Below are positions 1 through 5,151 of a DNA stretch of 5,151 bases, one piece after another. The notes beneath the pieces are model-generated. The model did not search any database. It worked only from the letters and a program-made list of their open reading frames with translations, and was not told the DNA's origin. Where the stretch lies: NCBI GenBank assembly GCA_946886925.1, contig CAMPJQ010000243.1:1-5151 (forward strand), read 5' to 3'. The DNA is from an uncultured Terrimonas sp. GTDB taxonomy: Bacteria > Bacteroidota > Bacteroidia > Chitinophagales > Chitinophagaceae. A program made the position numbers and the translations under genes. Position 1 is the stretch's first letter. The number at the start of each line of letters is the position of its first letter.

Positions 1-11
1 GAGATATGCCA

Positions 12-38
12 CTAAGACTCAAAGACACCAAAGTCTTT
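12..38. repeat. Degenerate heptamer repeat with small hairpin
   Basis: Three heptamers of the form C(T/A)AAG(A/T)C lie at 12-18, 20-26 and 29-35, separated by one and two bases. The second and third also form an inverted repeat: AAAGAC at 21-26 pairs with GTCTTT at 33-38 across a six-base loop. I recall similar 'cactaagacacaaag' strings as recurrent intergenic repeats in Bacteroidota and other environmental genomes, but this is memory, not a search. It could equally be the tail of a terminator for a gene lying to the left of the window, although no strong T-run follows. The repeat structure is directly visible; its class and role are uncertain. Confidence 0.4.
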
Positions 39-63
39 CTGTTATTCATTTAAAAAGATTACA

Positions 64-702
64 ATGAAATCGAACGAAAAATTATTATTGGAAAATAAAG
101 CATGGGCAACCGAAAAAATAGCAATGGATCCCGATTACTTTAAAAGGCTGTCGGAGGTTCAAACGCCGGAATTTTTGTGGATAGGCTGCAGCGACAGCCG
201 TGTGCCGGCCAATGAAATTACCGGTACTCAGCCTGGCGAAATATTTGTACACCGCAATATCGCCAATATGGTTATTCATACGGATATAAACCTGTTGAGC
301 GTGCTGGATTATGCAGTGAATTTTTTAAAGGTAAAGCACATAGTGGTTTGCGGTCATTATGGCTGCGGTGGAGTAAAAGCATCCATTACAAATAATGACT
401 ACAAAGCATTATTGAATATGTGGCTCCGGGGCCTTAAAGATGTATACCGCCACAACAGGGAAGAGTTGGATGCCATTGCAAACATGGATGCGAGAAGTGA
501 CAGGCTGTCCGAATTAAATGTAATGGAACAGGTAGTGAGGTTATCGGAAACAACCATCATTCAAAACGCCTGGACAGAACAGAAAGCGCCTGATCTTCAT
601 GGATGGGTATACGGTTTGAAAGACGGCCTGCTCAATCCTGTAATGGAATTAAAGGCCGGCAGCAGGGTTGATCCGATCTTCAGGTACGACAACATAAAAT
701 AA
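64..702 (+). CDS. can: Beta-class carbonic anhydrase (Can-like, type II)
   Basis: Cytoplasmic zinc enzyme that interconverts CO2 and bicarbonate, supplying bicarbonate to carboxylases. The 212-residue product is near the length of E. coli Can (220). Zinc ligands are Cys42 (in GCSDSR), His98 and Cys101 (in CGHYGCGG), and the catalytic Asp44-Arg46 dyad is present; these numbers match those of E. coli Can. Trp39, Arg64 and Tyr183 (in HGWVYGLKDGLL) correspond to the residues that form the non-catalytic bicarbonate site of type II enzymes, where Tyr is at 181 in E. coli and Haemophilus. The enzyme is therefore predicted to be pH- and bicarbonate-regulated (inference). There is no signal peptide. 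The ATG at 64 is chosen because it gives the family's usual distance to CSDSR; no good ribosome binding site precedes it, as is common in Bacteroidota. Two TAA stops lie in tandem (700-705). It converges on the M28 peptidase gene. Confidence 0.96.
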   Translation: MKSNEKLLLENKAWATEKIAMDPDYFKRLSEVQTPEFLWIGCSDSRVPANEITGTQPGEIFVHRNIANMVIHTDINLLSVLDYAVNFLKVKHIVVCGHYGCGGVKASITNNDYKALLNMWLRGLKDVYRHNREELDAIANMDARSDRLSELNVMEQVVRLSETTIIQNAWTEQKAPDLHGWVYGLKDGLLNPVMELKAGSRVDPIFRYDNIK

Positions 703-711
703 TAAAGCGAT

Positions 712-753
712 AAAGGAAGCGGAAGTAAGAAAAAATTGCTTGCCGCTTTCTTT
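712..753. terminator. Bidirectional intrinsic terminator between convergent genes
   Basis: The arm AAAGGAAGCGG (712-722) pairs with CCGCTTTCTTT (743-753) over 11 positions with one G-U pair, and the stem can extend inward by a further AAG/CTT with one bulged base. On the + strand the right arm runs into a T-rich tract (747-754). On the - strand the hairpin is followed by a moderately T-rich stretch toward the end of the carbonic anhydrase gene. It lies between the stops of two converging genes, as expected for a shared terminator. The U-tracts are imperfect, so efficiency is uncertain. Confidence 0.7.
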
Positions 754-758
754 TATGG

Positions 759-2204
759 TTAATCCTTCCATCTCCATTCGCCTGAAATTTGTAATGGTTC
801 CTTAAGGTTGCTTTGTAATAATGCCGCTTTTAGTTCATCATCATTTAAGCGTTTGGACTGTAACTCAGGCGCATCGGCCAGCCCGTACAGCAACATAGCG
901 CTGAACCGTATGGTATTCTTCAGTTCCTGTTCATTCACCAGGCTAAAAACATCACAGTCTGCATGGTAACAATTCAGCACTTCCCTGCTCAGGCTTCCTG
1001 ATACACTTCCTGCTGGAATGCCCTGCAGCATAAAAGGCTGATGATCGCTGTGTAAACCAAATCCCGAACGAAATGTATTTGAAAAAGAAGTGTCAATGCG
1101 ATGGGCAATGCTGCCAATGGATTGAAAAAGCGCTTTATCGTCACCGGTAGTGGCTGAATATCCTTTTGGATTATTCGACATATCAAGGTTGAGCATAAAC
1201 TTTATATCCGGCGCGGTTCCATCCTCCAATGCTTTTTTCATGTACGCTTTTGAGCCGAGCAGTCCCTGCTCTTCTCCCATAAATAAAACAAATTCCACCG
1301 TACGTTCAGGTTGCAGGTTCAATGCTTTAAAAGTACGGGCAATATCTATTACCGAAAAAGAACCAATACCATTGTCAATAGCGCCTGTAGCAAGATCCCA
1401 GCTATCCAAATGCCCTCCAATCACAATTTTTTCAGCAGGCTTTGTTTTTCCGGGAATGCTGGCAATTATATTCCGTGCTTTTATTTTACCAGAAAAGTTG
1501 GTCATAGCAATGCTGGCAGTGCCAGGCGCTGATTCCATTTGTTTTTTTAAAAGTATCCCATCTTCATTACCTATACATATCGCCGGAATATTAATTAGCT
1601 TGCCCGTTACAGAAGCTGTGCCTGTAAGTAAAATATCACCCGGCGCAGCGTTAAAAAGTATAACGGCTTTTGCACCATGCCGGATAGCCAATGCTGTTTT
1701 TTCTGACCGGTGCAAATTGCGTAAGCCGCTTTTGGAGCCCGGCAATATACCCAACGAAGCCAGTACAATTTTGCCTTTAGCCGCCCCGGGATTATTAAGG
1801 TAATCCTCTTCCAACCCGTTACCCATATCGGCAATGCTGCCTGAAACATTCGCTTTTACCGGTGAATGTGCCAGTGAAACCGCCCCATATTTTTTATTGT
1901 TGATAACAACAGACAATGAACCCCGGCTCCAGCTTTCCGCTTCAAAAGGAGCATACCGTACATTTAATCCATAGGATTTTAAAAGTTCGAAGGCGTATGT
2001 TTCCGCTTTAGCGCCCTGTGCAGAACCCGTTAGCCGGTGGCCAATATCTTCTGTAGCCTCCTGCAAATTACCGTAAGCGGTTGAATGTTGTTGTACTTCA
2101 GCATCAATGCTTTTAAAAATGGCTTGCCACTCCGGCCGGGATTGTGAGTAAAGTGTGTTGCCGGAAAAAAATAAAAAAAAGGCCGATAAAAAAAATCTTA
2201 TCAT
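759..2204 (-). CDS. Secreted M28-family zinc metallopeptidase, carboxypeptidase Q-like
   Basis: Predicted exported aminopeptidase or carboxypeptidase with two zinc ions that cleaves short peptides outside the cytoplasm. Using the ATG at 2204 the product has 481 residues. Residues 1-20 are a signal peptide (MIRFF, a phenylalanine-rich core, then LYS before Gln21). A PA-like insert domain spans roughly residues 110-240, and the M28 catalytic domain runs from about 245 to 445. Visible metal and catalytic residues are His265 (GGHLDSWD), Asp277 (GAIDNGIGS), the base Glu311 and ligand Glu312 (MGEEQGLLGS), Asp341 (NLDM) and His414 (CYHADCD), so the site is complete. The HLDSWD and YHADCD wording resembles plasma glutamate carboxypeptidase (CPQ). 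The frame is open upstream to a TTG at 2264, which would add 20 residues before the signal peptide; I reject it because the hydrophobic export signal starts at the ATG. Substrate is unknown. There is no lipobox cysteine and no type IX sorting domain. It is the last gene of the leftward cluster, ending just before a terminator. Confidence 0.9.
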   Translation of the reverse strand: MIRFFLSAFFLFFSGNTLYSQSRPEWQAIFKSIDAEVQQHSTAYGNLQEATEDIGHRLTGSAQGAKAETYAFELLKSYGLNVRYAPFEAESWSRGSLSVVINNKKYGAVSLAHSPVKANVSGSIADMGNGLEEDYLNNPGAAKGKIVLASLGILPGSKSGLRNLHRSEKTALAIRHGAKAVILFNAAPGDILLTGTASVTGKLINIPAICIGNEDGILLKKQMESAPGTASIAMTNFSGKIKARNIIASIPGKTKPAEKIVIGGHLDSWDLATGAIDNGIGSFSVIDIARTFKALNLQPERTVEFVLFMGEEQGLLGSKAYMKKALEDGTAPDIKFMLNLDMSNNPKGYSATTGDDKALFQSIGSIAHRIDTSFSNTFRSGFGLHSDHQPFMLQGIPAGSVSGSLSREVLNCYHADCDVFSLVNEQELKNTIRFSAMLLYGLADAPELQSKRLNDDELKAALLQSNLKEPLQISGEWRWKD

Positions 2205-2269
2205 ATACAACAAGTATGGTCTTTGATGAGCAATCCATTTGCTTGTATGGCTATCAAACAACAAATTAT

Positions 2270-3448
2270 TTAATTTAGTTTCGATAGCGTATCGCTGAGT
2301 TGCTGTAAAATATAGATGTGCTTGTTTTCGTAATAATCCGGTGTTGTACTATTCTTACTCCAATGAATGGGTTTGAAATTGAAATCGGTAAGCACCCGGT
2401 AATTTTTATCTGAAAGATGCTGCAGCAATTCATCATTGTACTGCGTAACGAGGTGAGCAAACAGGTACATTACTTCATACCCCCGGAAAGCCATTTCTGA
2501 AGGAGAAGAATAGGTGCGCATGGCGTATTGTTGCGAAAAATCAGTGCTCCATGCATGTTCCTGCCCTGGGTTAAAAAACGTAGAAGAATAAATGACAGGT
2601 AATGTTCTTAGTTCAGTAGCTTCCAATTCGCGATAGCCTTCCCAGGTAGGCATTCCTATCAGCGTAATTTTGTAGGTTTTGGCAAGTGATGCAACGGCCG
2701 TGATCAGTTTCTTGCTAAAGCTCTCATCAAGACTGCCACAAATAATTACATTTTCTCTTGACTTATCTAATGAAGCGGCTATCTTCTCCGGGGTAAAAAC
2801 TGTACTTAATGTATTGGTTTTAATATTGAGGACCTGGCCGGATGAAGATGCATTAAGCGACTTAAATACTTCTGTTACCCTGTCGTCTGCCGCGTTTTGC
2901 CTGCGGAACATTACAATATTATTGGTGCCGAGGTTGCGCAAAACATAGTTATAGATGGCCTGTAAATGCGTATTTAATTTGGAGTTCACAATAATTACAA
3001 AGGGATTTCCGCTGATGCCGCCATCGTTGGGATAAGTTGCCGAAACAAAAGGAATTTGTTTTTCTCTTGCAATGGTAGCAAGGTCTAAATATTCACTGCC
3101 GCTAACAGCGCCAATAATAAGATCCACATCATTGAATGCACCACCATCTGCAAGCTTATAAATGGATGTTTTGTTCCTGGTATCAAATACCTGAACGTCA
3201 AGCTCCAGTCCTTCTTTATCTAATGAATCTATTGCCAAAGCTGCTCCCTCGTAAAAATCCAAACCTGCATTTATATAGCGCGGAACAGTTTTACCGAACC
3301 TGTAATTCCCTGATGCATCAAAAGCCGAATCAAGGTAAAGTGGTGCAAAAAATGCAATACGGGTCGTTTTTGCTGTGCTATCCTGGGTAAAACCGGTGTG
3401 TGTAATGAATAGTAAAAGTGTCAAAAAAAGAAATCCGGCTTTATTCAT
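2270..3448 (-). CDS. Secreted type 1 periplasmic-binding-fold protein (Peripla_BP_6-like)
   Basis: Predicted ligand-binding protein of the Leu/Ile/Val-binding (type 1) fold, 392 residues. Residues 1-21 form a signal peptide (MNKAGF, then a leucine/phenylalanine core ending near THTGFT), with a Gln at 22. There is no cysteine there, so it is probably soluble in the periplasm rather than a lipoprotein. Fold hallmarks are the opening beta strand RIAFFAPLYLDSAFD (30-44), the helix FYEGAALAIDSL (65-76), DLIIGAVSGSEYLDLATIA (109-127) followed by KQIPFVSATYP (130-140), the second-lobe strand NNIVMFRRQ (176-184), and ENVIICGSLDES (232-243). The gene starts 25 bases after the guaA stop on the same strand, so co-transcription is likely. 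No ABC permease or ATPase is in the window. I recall that in Flavobacteria a related protein with added LysM domains sits beside guaA; no LysM repeat is evident here. Ligand and role are unknown; it may act as a sensor or scaffold rather than a transporter subunit. Confidence 0.8.
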   Translation of the reverse strand: MNKAGFLFLTLLLFITHTGFTQDSTAKTTRIAFFAPLYLDSAFDASGNYRFGKTVPRYINAGLDFYEGAALAIDSLDKEGLELDVQVFDTRNKTSIYKLADGGAFNDVDLIIGAVSGSEYLDLATIAREKQIPFVSATYPNDGGISGNPFVIIVNSKLNTHLQAIYNYVLRNLGTNNIVMFRRQNAADDRVTEVFKSLNASSSGQVLNIKTNTLSTVFTPEKIAASLDKSRENVIICGSLDESFSKKLITAVASLAKTYKITLIGMPTWEGYRELEATELRTLPVIYSSTFFNPGQEHAWSTDFSQQYAMRTYSSPSEMAFRGYEVMYLFAHLVTQYNDELLQHLSDKNYRVLTDFNFKPIHWSKNSTTPDYYENKHIYILQQLSDTLSKLN

Positions 3449-3473
3449 ACTTTCAACTTTACCATAAGACGTA

Positions 3474-4466
3474 TCATTCCCACTCTATAGTTGCAGGCGG
3501 TTTGCTGCTGATGTCATATACCACGCGGTTGATACCTCTTACATTGTTAATGATTTCATTAGAGATATGGGCAAGGAACTCGTAGGGCAGATGCGCCCAG
3601 TCTGCTGTCATGCCATCCACCGAAGTAACAGCCCTTAATGCAATCGTGTACTCATAGGTTCTTTCATCACCCATTACCCCTACGCTCTTTACAGGAAGCA
3701 AAATAGCCCCAGCCTGCCATACCTTATCGTACAAATCAAAAGATTGCAAAGCTTTAACATATAAAGCGTCCGCTTCCTGCAGCAACCGTACTTTTTCTTC
3801 TGTTATTTCTCCCAGTATCCGTATGGCCAACCCGGGTCCCGGGAAGGGGTGACGGGAGAGCATAGGCGAAGGTAATCCTAATTCGAGACCAACCTTTCTT
3901 ACTTCATCCTTAAACAAATAGCGTAAGGGTTCTACCAGTTCAAGATGCATTTTTTCGGGTAACCCGCCTACATTATGGTGCGATTTAATGGTAACGGAAG
4001 GGCCATGTACGGAGACACTTTCAATCACATCCGGATAAATCGTTCCTTGTCCAAGTAAACCTATGCCTTCAATTTTATGCGCCTCTTCATCAAATATTTC
4101 AATAAAGGTGTTACCTATGATCTTCCTTTTTTCTTCAGGATCTTTTTTTCCTGCAAGTCTTGTATAAAAATGCTCACGGGCGTCTACTCCTTTAACATTC
4201 AGTCCAGCTTCGTTATAGGTTTTCAACACCTGTTCAAATTCTCCTTTTCTTAGTACCCCGTTGTCTACAAAAACGCCAAACAGCCTGTTGCCAATGGCTT
4301 TATGGATCAATGTAGCGGCAACCGTTGAGTCCACTCCTCCACTCAATGCCATGATCACTTTACGTTCCCCTATCTGCTTTTTAAGTGCGGCAACGGTATC
4401 ATTTATAAAATGAGCCGGTGTCCAATCCTGCTTGCAGCCGCATACTTTAACTAAAAAGTTGCTCAC
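3474..4466 (-). CDS. guaA: GMP synthase, ATP-pyrophosphatase and dimerisation half (split GuaA, C-terminal part)
   Basis: This part adenylates XMP with ATP and accepts ammonia to form GMP, the last step of guanine nucleotide synthesis in the cytoplasm. The open frame gives 330 residues. It shows the linker [15 protein letters not shown] (3-17), the PP-loop LSGGVDS (41-47), [11 protein letters not shown] (66-76), [17 protein letters not shown] (113-129), [11 protein letters not shown] (140-150), [10 protein letters not shown] (161-170), RHPFPGPGL (205-213) and the family's closing KPPATIEWE (322-330). No domain is missing. If translated on its own it would start at GTG (4466-4464), overlapping the preceding TAG by one base as TAGTG, with GAAGGA about eight bases upstream as a possible ribosome binding site. 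If the frame is joined, GTG is an internal valine and the product is a 511-residue GuaA. Function is very secure; whether it is a separate polypeptide is not. Confidence 0.93.
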   Translation of the reverse strand: MSNFLVKVCGCKQDWTPAHFINDTVAALKKQIGERKVIMALSGGVDSTVAATLIHKAIGNRLFGVFVDNGVLRKGEFEQVLKTYNEAGLNVKGVDAREHFYTRLAGKKDPEEKRKIIGNTFIEIFDEEAHKIEGIGLLGQGTIYPDVIESVSVHGPSVTIKSHHNVGGLPEKMHLELVEPLRYLFKDEVRKVGLELGLPSPMLSRHPFPGPGLAIRILGEITEEKVRLLQEADALYVKALQSFDLYDKVWQAGAILLPVKSVGVMGDERTYEYTIALRAVTSVDGMTADWAHLPYEFLAHISNEIINNVRGINRVVYDISSKPPATIEWE

Positions 4467-4475
4467 TATTTTTTT
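4466..4475 (-). other. A7 slippery heptamer and in-frame stop splitting guaA
   Basis: On the - strand the message reads GGA AAA AAA TAG TGA. The seven A residues (4475-4469) form A_AAA_AAA in the X_XXY_YYZ register of a -1 slippery heptamer, followed at once by the zero-frame stop (4468-4466). A -1 slip, or one extra A, gives GGA AAA AAA ATA GTG AGC, that is Gly-Lys-Lys-Ile-Val-Ser, which runs into the conserved GuaA linker. A downstream stimulatory structure is not obvious: I see only a 4-bp AACT/AGTT hairpin with a four-base loop just after the start of the second half, and a distant 5-bp TGAGC/GCTCA pairing (4465-4461 with 4415-4411). The site is certain as sequence; its use in frameshifting is unproven, and a single-base assembly error here would look the same. 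Confidence 0.6.
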
Positions 4476-5008
4476 CCTTCAGAAGAATGGAATACTTCCG
4501 GGTGGAACTGCAGTCCGTATATCACATTTCCCGCAGTACAATTTTTTTTAAACGAAGCTACCGGTATACGGTCGGTAATCCCCAATACCTCGAAGCCTCC
4601 GGGAAGCTGCAGTATCGTATCGCCATGGCTCATCCAAACCTGCGATTCTCCTGAAACATCCGACCATATGGTATCCTCTTTTTTTATTTTGAGAGCTGCT
4701 CTCCCATATTCTCTTTTTTCAGATTTTTCTACTTTGCCGCCAAACACCCTGGCGGTTAATTGAGCACCGTAACAAATACCAAGCACGGGCAGCTTTTTAC
4801 TTAAGGTGTCTACATCAACAACCGGAGCGTTGGCATCATTTACCGAAAAAGGAGAGCCCGATAAAATAATGCCCTTTAATTCAGGCGAAAAACTGACCGG
4901 TTTATTAAATGGGGTAATCTCGCAGTATACATTCGCTTCACGAACGGCACGCGCTATCAACTGGGTATATTGGGAGCCGAAATCCAGAATAAGTATCTTC
5001 TCTGTCAT
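4466..5008 (-). CDS. guaA: GMP synthase, glutamine amidotransferase half (split GuaA, N-terminal part)
   Basis: Class I glutamine amidotransferase domain that hydrolyses glutamine and feeds ammonia to the synthetase half. The 180 residues begin [20 protein letters not shown], which is the normal GuaA N-terminus, so the ATG at 5008 is secure. The oxyanion strand ILSGSPFSV (48-56), nucleophile Cys79 in GICYGAQL, the MSHGD motif (126-130) and the His169/Glu171 pair in QFHPEV complete the catalytic triad. The frame ends in TAG directly after GGA AAA AAA. In normal GuaA the chain continues from this Gly-Lys-Lys into the linker, and that continuation is present in the -1 frame (Ile-Val-Ser-Asn-Phe-Leu). 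The domain is full length for a stand-alone GATase like the archaeal GuaA subunit, but the more usual bacterial arrangement is a single chain. A recent indel, a missing base in the assembly, or frameshifting could all explain the break. Confidence 0.93.
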   Translation of the reverse strand: MTEKILILDFGSQYTQLIARAVREANVYCEITPFNKPVSFSPELKGIILSGSPFSVNDANAPVVDVDTLSKKLPVLGICYGAQLTARVFGGKVEKSEKREYGRAALKIKKEDTIWSDVSGESQVWMSHGDTILQLPGGFEVLGITDRIPVASFKKNCTAGNVIYGLQFHPEVFHSSEGKK

Positions 5009-5015
5009 TTGGATG

Positions 5016-5023
5016 CGAAGGTA
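5016..5023 (-). promoter_or_regulatory. Candidate Bacteroidota -7 promoter element of guaA
   Basis: The - strand reads TACCTTCG, seven of eight fit to the TAnnTTTG element known from Bacteroidota promoters, with only 7 bases between its end and the guaA ATG. If it is used, transcription would begin within a few bases of the ATG, giving a leaderless or nearly leaderless message. I do not find a convincing -33 TTTG at the right distance; the nearest candidate is TTCG only 16 bases upstream. Alternatively transcription starts further upstream, in or beyond the repeats. Confidence 0.4.
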
Positions 5024-5030
5024 ATAAAAT

Positions 5031-5054
5031 GCGGCTATACGAAGCGCCGCTATA
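5031..5054. repeat. Near-direct repeat pair upstream of guaA (GCGGCTATA / GCCGCTATA)
   Basis: GCGGCTATA at 5031-5039 recurs as GCCGCTATA at 5046-5054, eight of nine identical, with a 15-base period. The unit lies 23-46 bases upstream of the guaA start, where a regulator could overlap the promoter. The GCGGC and GCCGC cores can also be read as parts of an inverted repeat. An operator is possible, but no known binding motif is recognised. Confidence 0.3.
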
Positions 5055-5056
5055 GC

Positions 5057-5096
5057 AGTCTGAAGACTTCATACAGCGAGAGAGACTTTACACAGC
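5057..5096. repeat. Second near-direct repeat pair with embedded palindromes upstream of guaA
   Basis: AGACTTCATACAGC (5064-5077) recurs as AGACTTTACACAGC (5083-5096), 12 of 14 identical at a 19-base period. Overlapping palindromes sit at the first copy: AGTCT-GA-AGACT (5057-5068) and TGAAG-A-CTTCA (5061-5071). These could be protein-binding sites, or part of a terminator or leader of a neighbouring gene beyond the right edge. The rest of the right-edge region (5097-5151) holds a GGAAAGAT doublet at 5123-5130 and 5135-5142 and no gene I can support. Confidence 0.3.
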
Positions 5097-5151
5097 AAAA
5101 CGGAGGAGCTAAAAAATATCCAGGAAAGATGGCGGGAAAGATAAATTATAT

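Noticed and set aside
1150..1803. Long + strand open frame (217 codons) opposite the M28 gene
   Set aside because: It is antisense to a well-supported peptidase with all catalytic motifs, and its translation shows no recognisable domain.
2205..2264. N-terminal extension of the M28 peptidase from a TTG at 2264
   Set aside because: It would place 20 polar or mixed residues ahead of a clear signal peptide that starts at the ATG at 2204, and TTG starts are uncommon.
2262..2273. AT-rich stretch between the binding-protein stop and the peptidase gene as a promoter
   Set aside because: It does not fit TAnnTTTG in register, and no -33 element was found; the 65-base gap holds no other signal I can see.
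3454..3461. TAAAGTTG resembling a -7 promoter element before the binding-protein gene
   Set aside because: It lies only 5 bases from the ATG in a 25-base gap behind guaA, has no visible -33 partner, and simple read-through from guaA explains expression.
4466..5008. Treating the glutaminase half as an unrelated stand-alone amidotransferase such as PabA or TrpG
   Set aside because: The [12 protein letters not shown] start, the MSHGD motif and the immediately following GuaA synthetase half identify it as the GuaA glutaminase domain.
5129..5151. Possible start of a divergent + strand gene (ATG GCG GGA AAG ...) with AGGAAAG just before it
   Set aside because: Only seven codons are visible before the window ends and nothing identifies a protein, so it cannot be supported.

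Overview
This window looks like ordinary chromosomal sequence from a member of the Bacteroidota, most probably a relative of the Chitinophagaceae. That is an inference from protein style: GMP synthase with the 'CGCKQDWTP' linker wording, secreted proteins whose predicted mature N-terminus is near a glutamine, weak Shine-Dalgarno signals, a TAnnTTTG-like element in front of guaA, and moderately low GC. There is no mobile element, CRISPR array, rRNA or tRNA that I can see.

Layout: (1) Bases 1-63 are the left-edge intergenic sequence, with a short degenerate heptamer repeat that folds into a small hairpin. (2) A complete beta-class carbonic anhydrase gene runs rightward (64-702). (3) A GC-containing hairpin at 712-753 sits between it and the converging next gene and can serve as a terminator in both directions. 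(4) Four leftward reading frames follow, probably one transcription unit read from right to left: the two halves of GMP synthase (guaA, 5008 down to 3474), a secreted type 1 periplasmic-binding-fold protein (3448-2270) and a secreted M28-family zinc peptidase resembling carboxypeptidase Q (2204-759). (5) Bases 5009-5151 are the region upstream of guaA, holding a promoter-like element very close to the start codon and two pairs of near-direct repeats. No gene-free stretch exceeds 300 bases.

The notable point is guaA. The glutaminase half and the ATP-pyrophosphatase/dimerisation half are both intact, with all the key residues I can check, but lie in different frames. The break falls at the domain boundary, at an A7 run read as GGA AAA AAA TAG. 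A -1 slip on this A_AAA_AAA heptamer, or one missing A in the sequence, gives a 511-residue GuaA of normal length. Alternatively the TAGTG overlap (stop TAG, start GTG) would make a two-polypeptide enzyme like the archaeal GMP synthases. Sequence alone cannot decide between an assembly or sequencing indel, a real mutation, programmed frameshifting or slippage, and true two-subunit organisation; a homopolymer indel is the most economical explanation.

Functionally the genes do not form one obvious pathway. GuaA makes GMP from XMP; the binding-fold protein and peptidase are exported and may handle peptides or small ligands outside the cytoplasm; carbonic anhydrase supplies bicarbonate and is transcribed separately.
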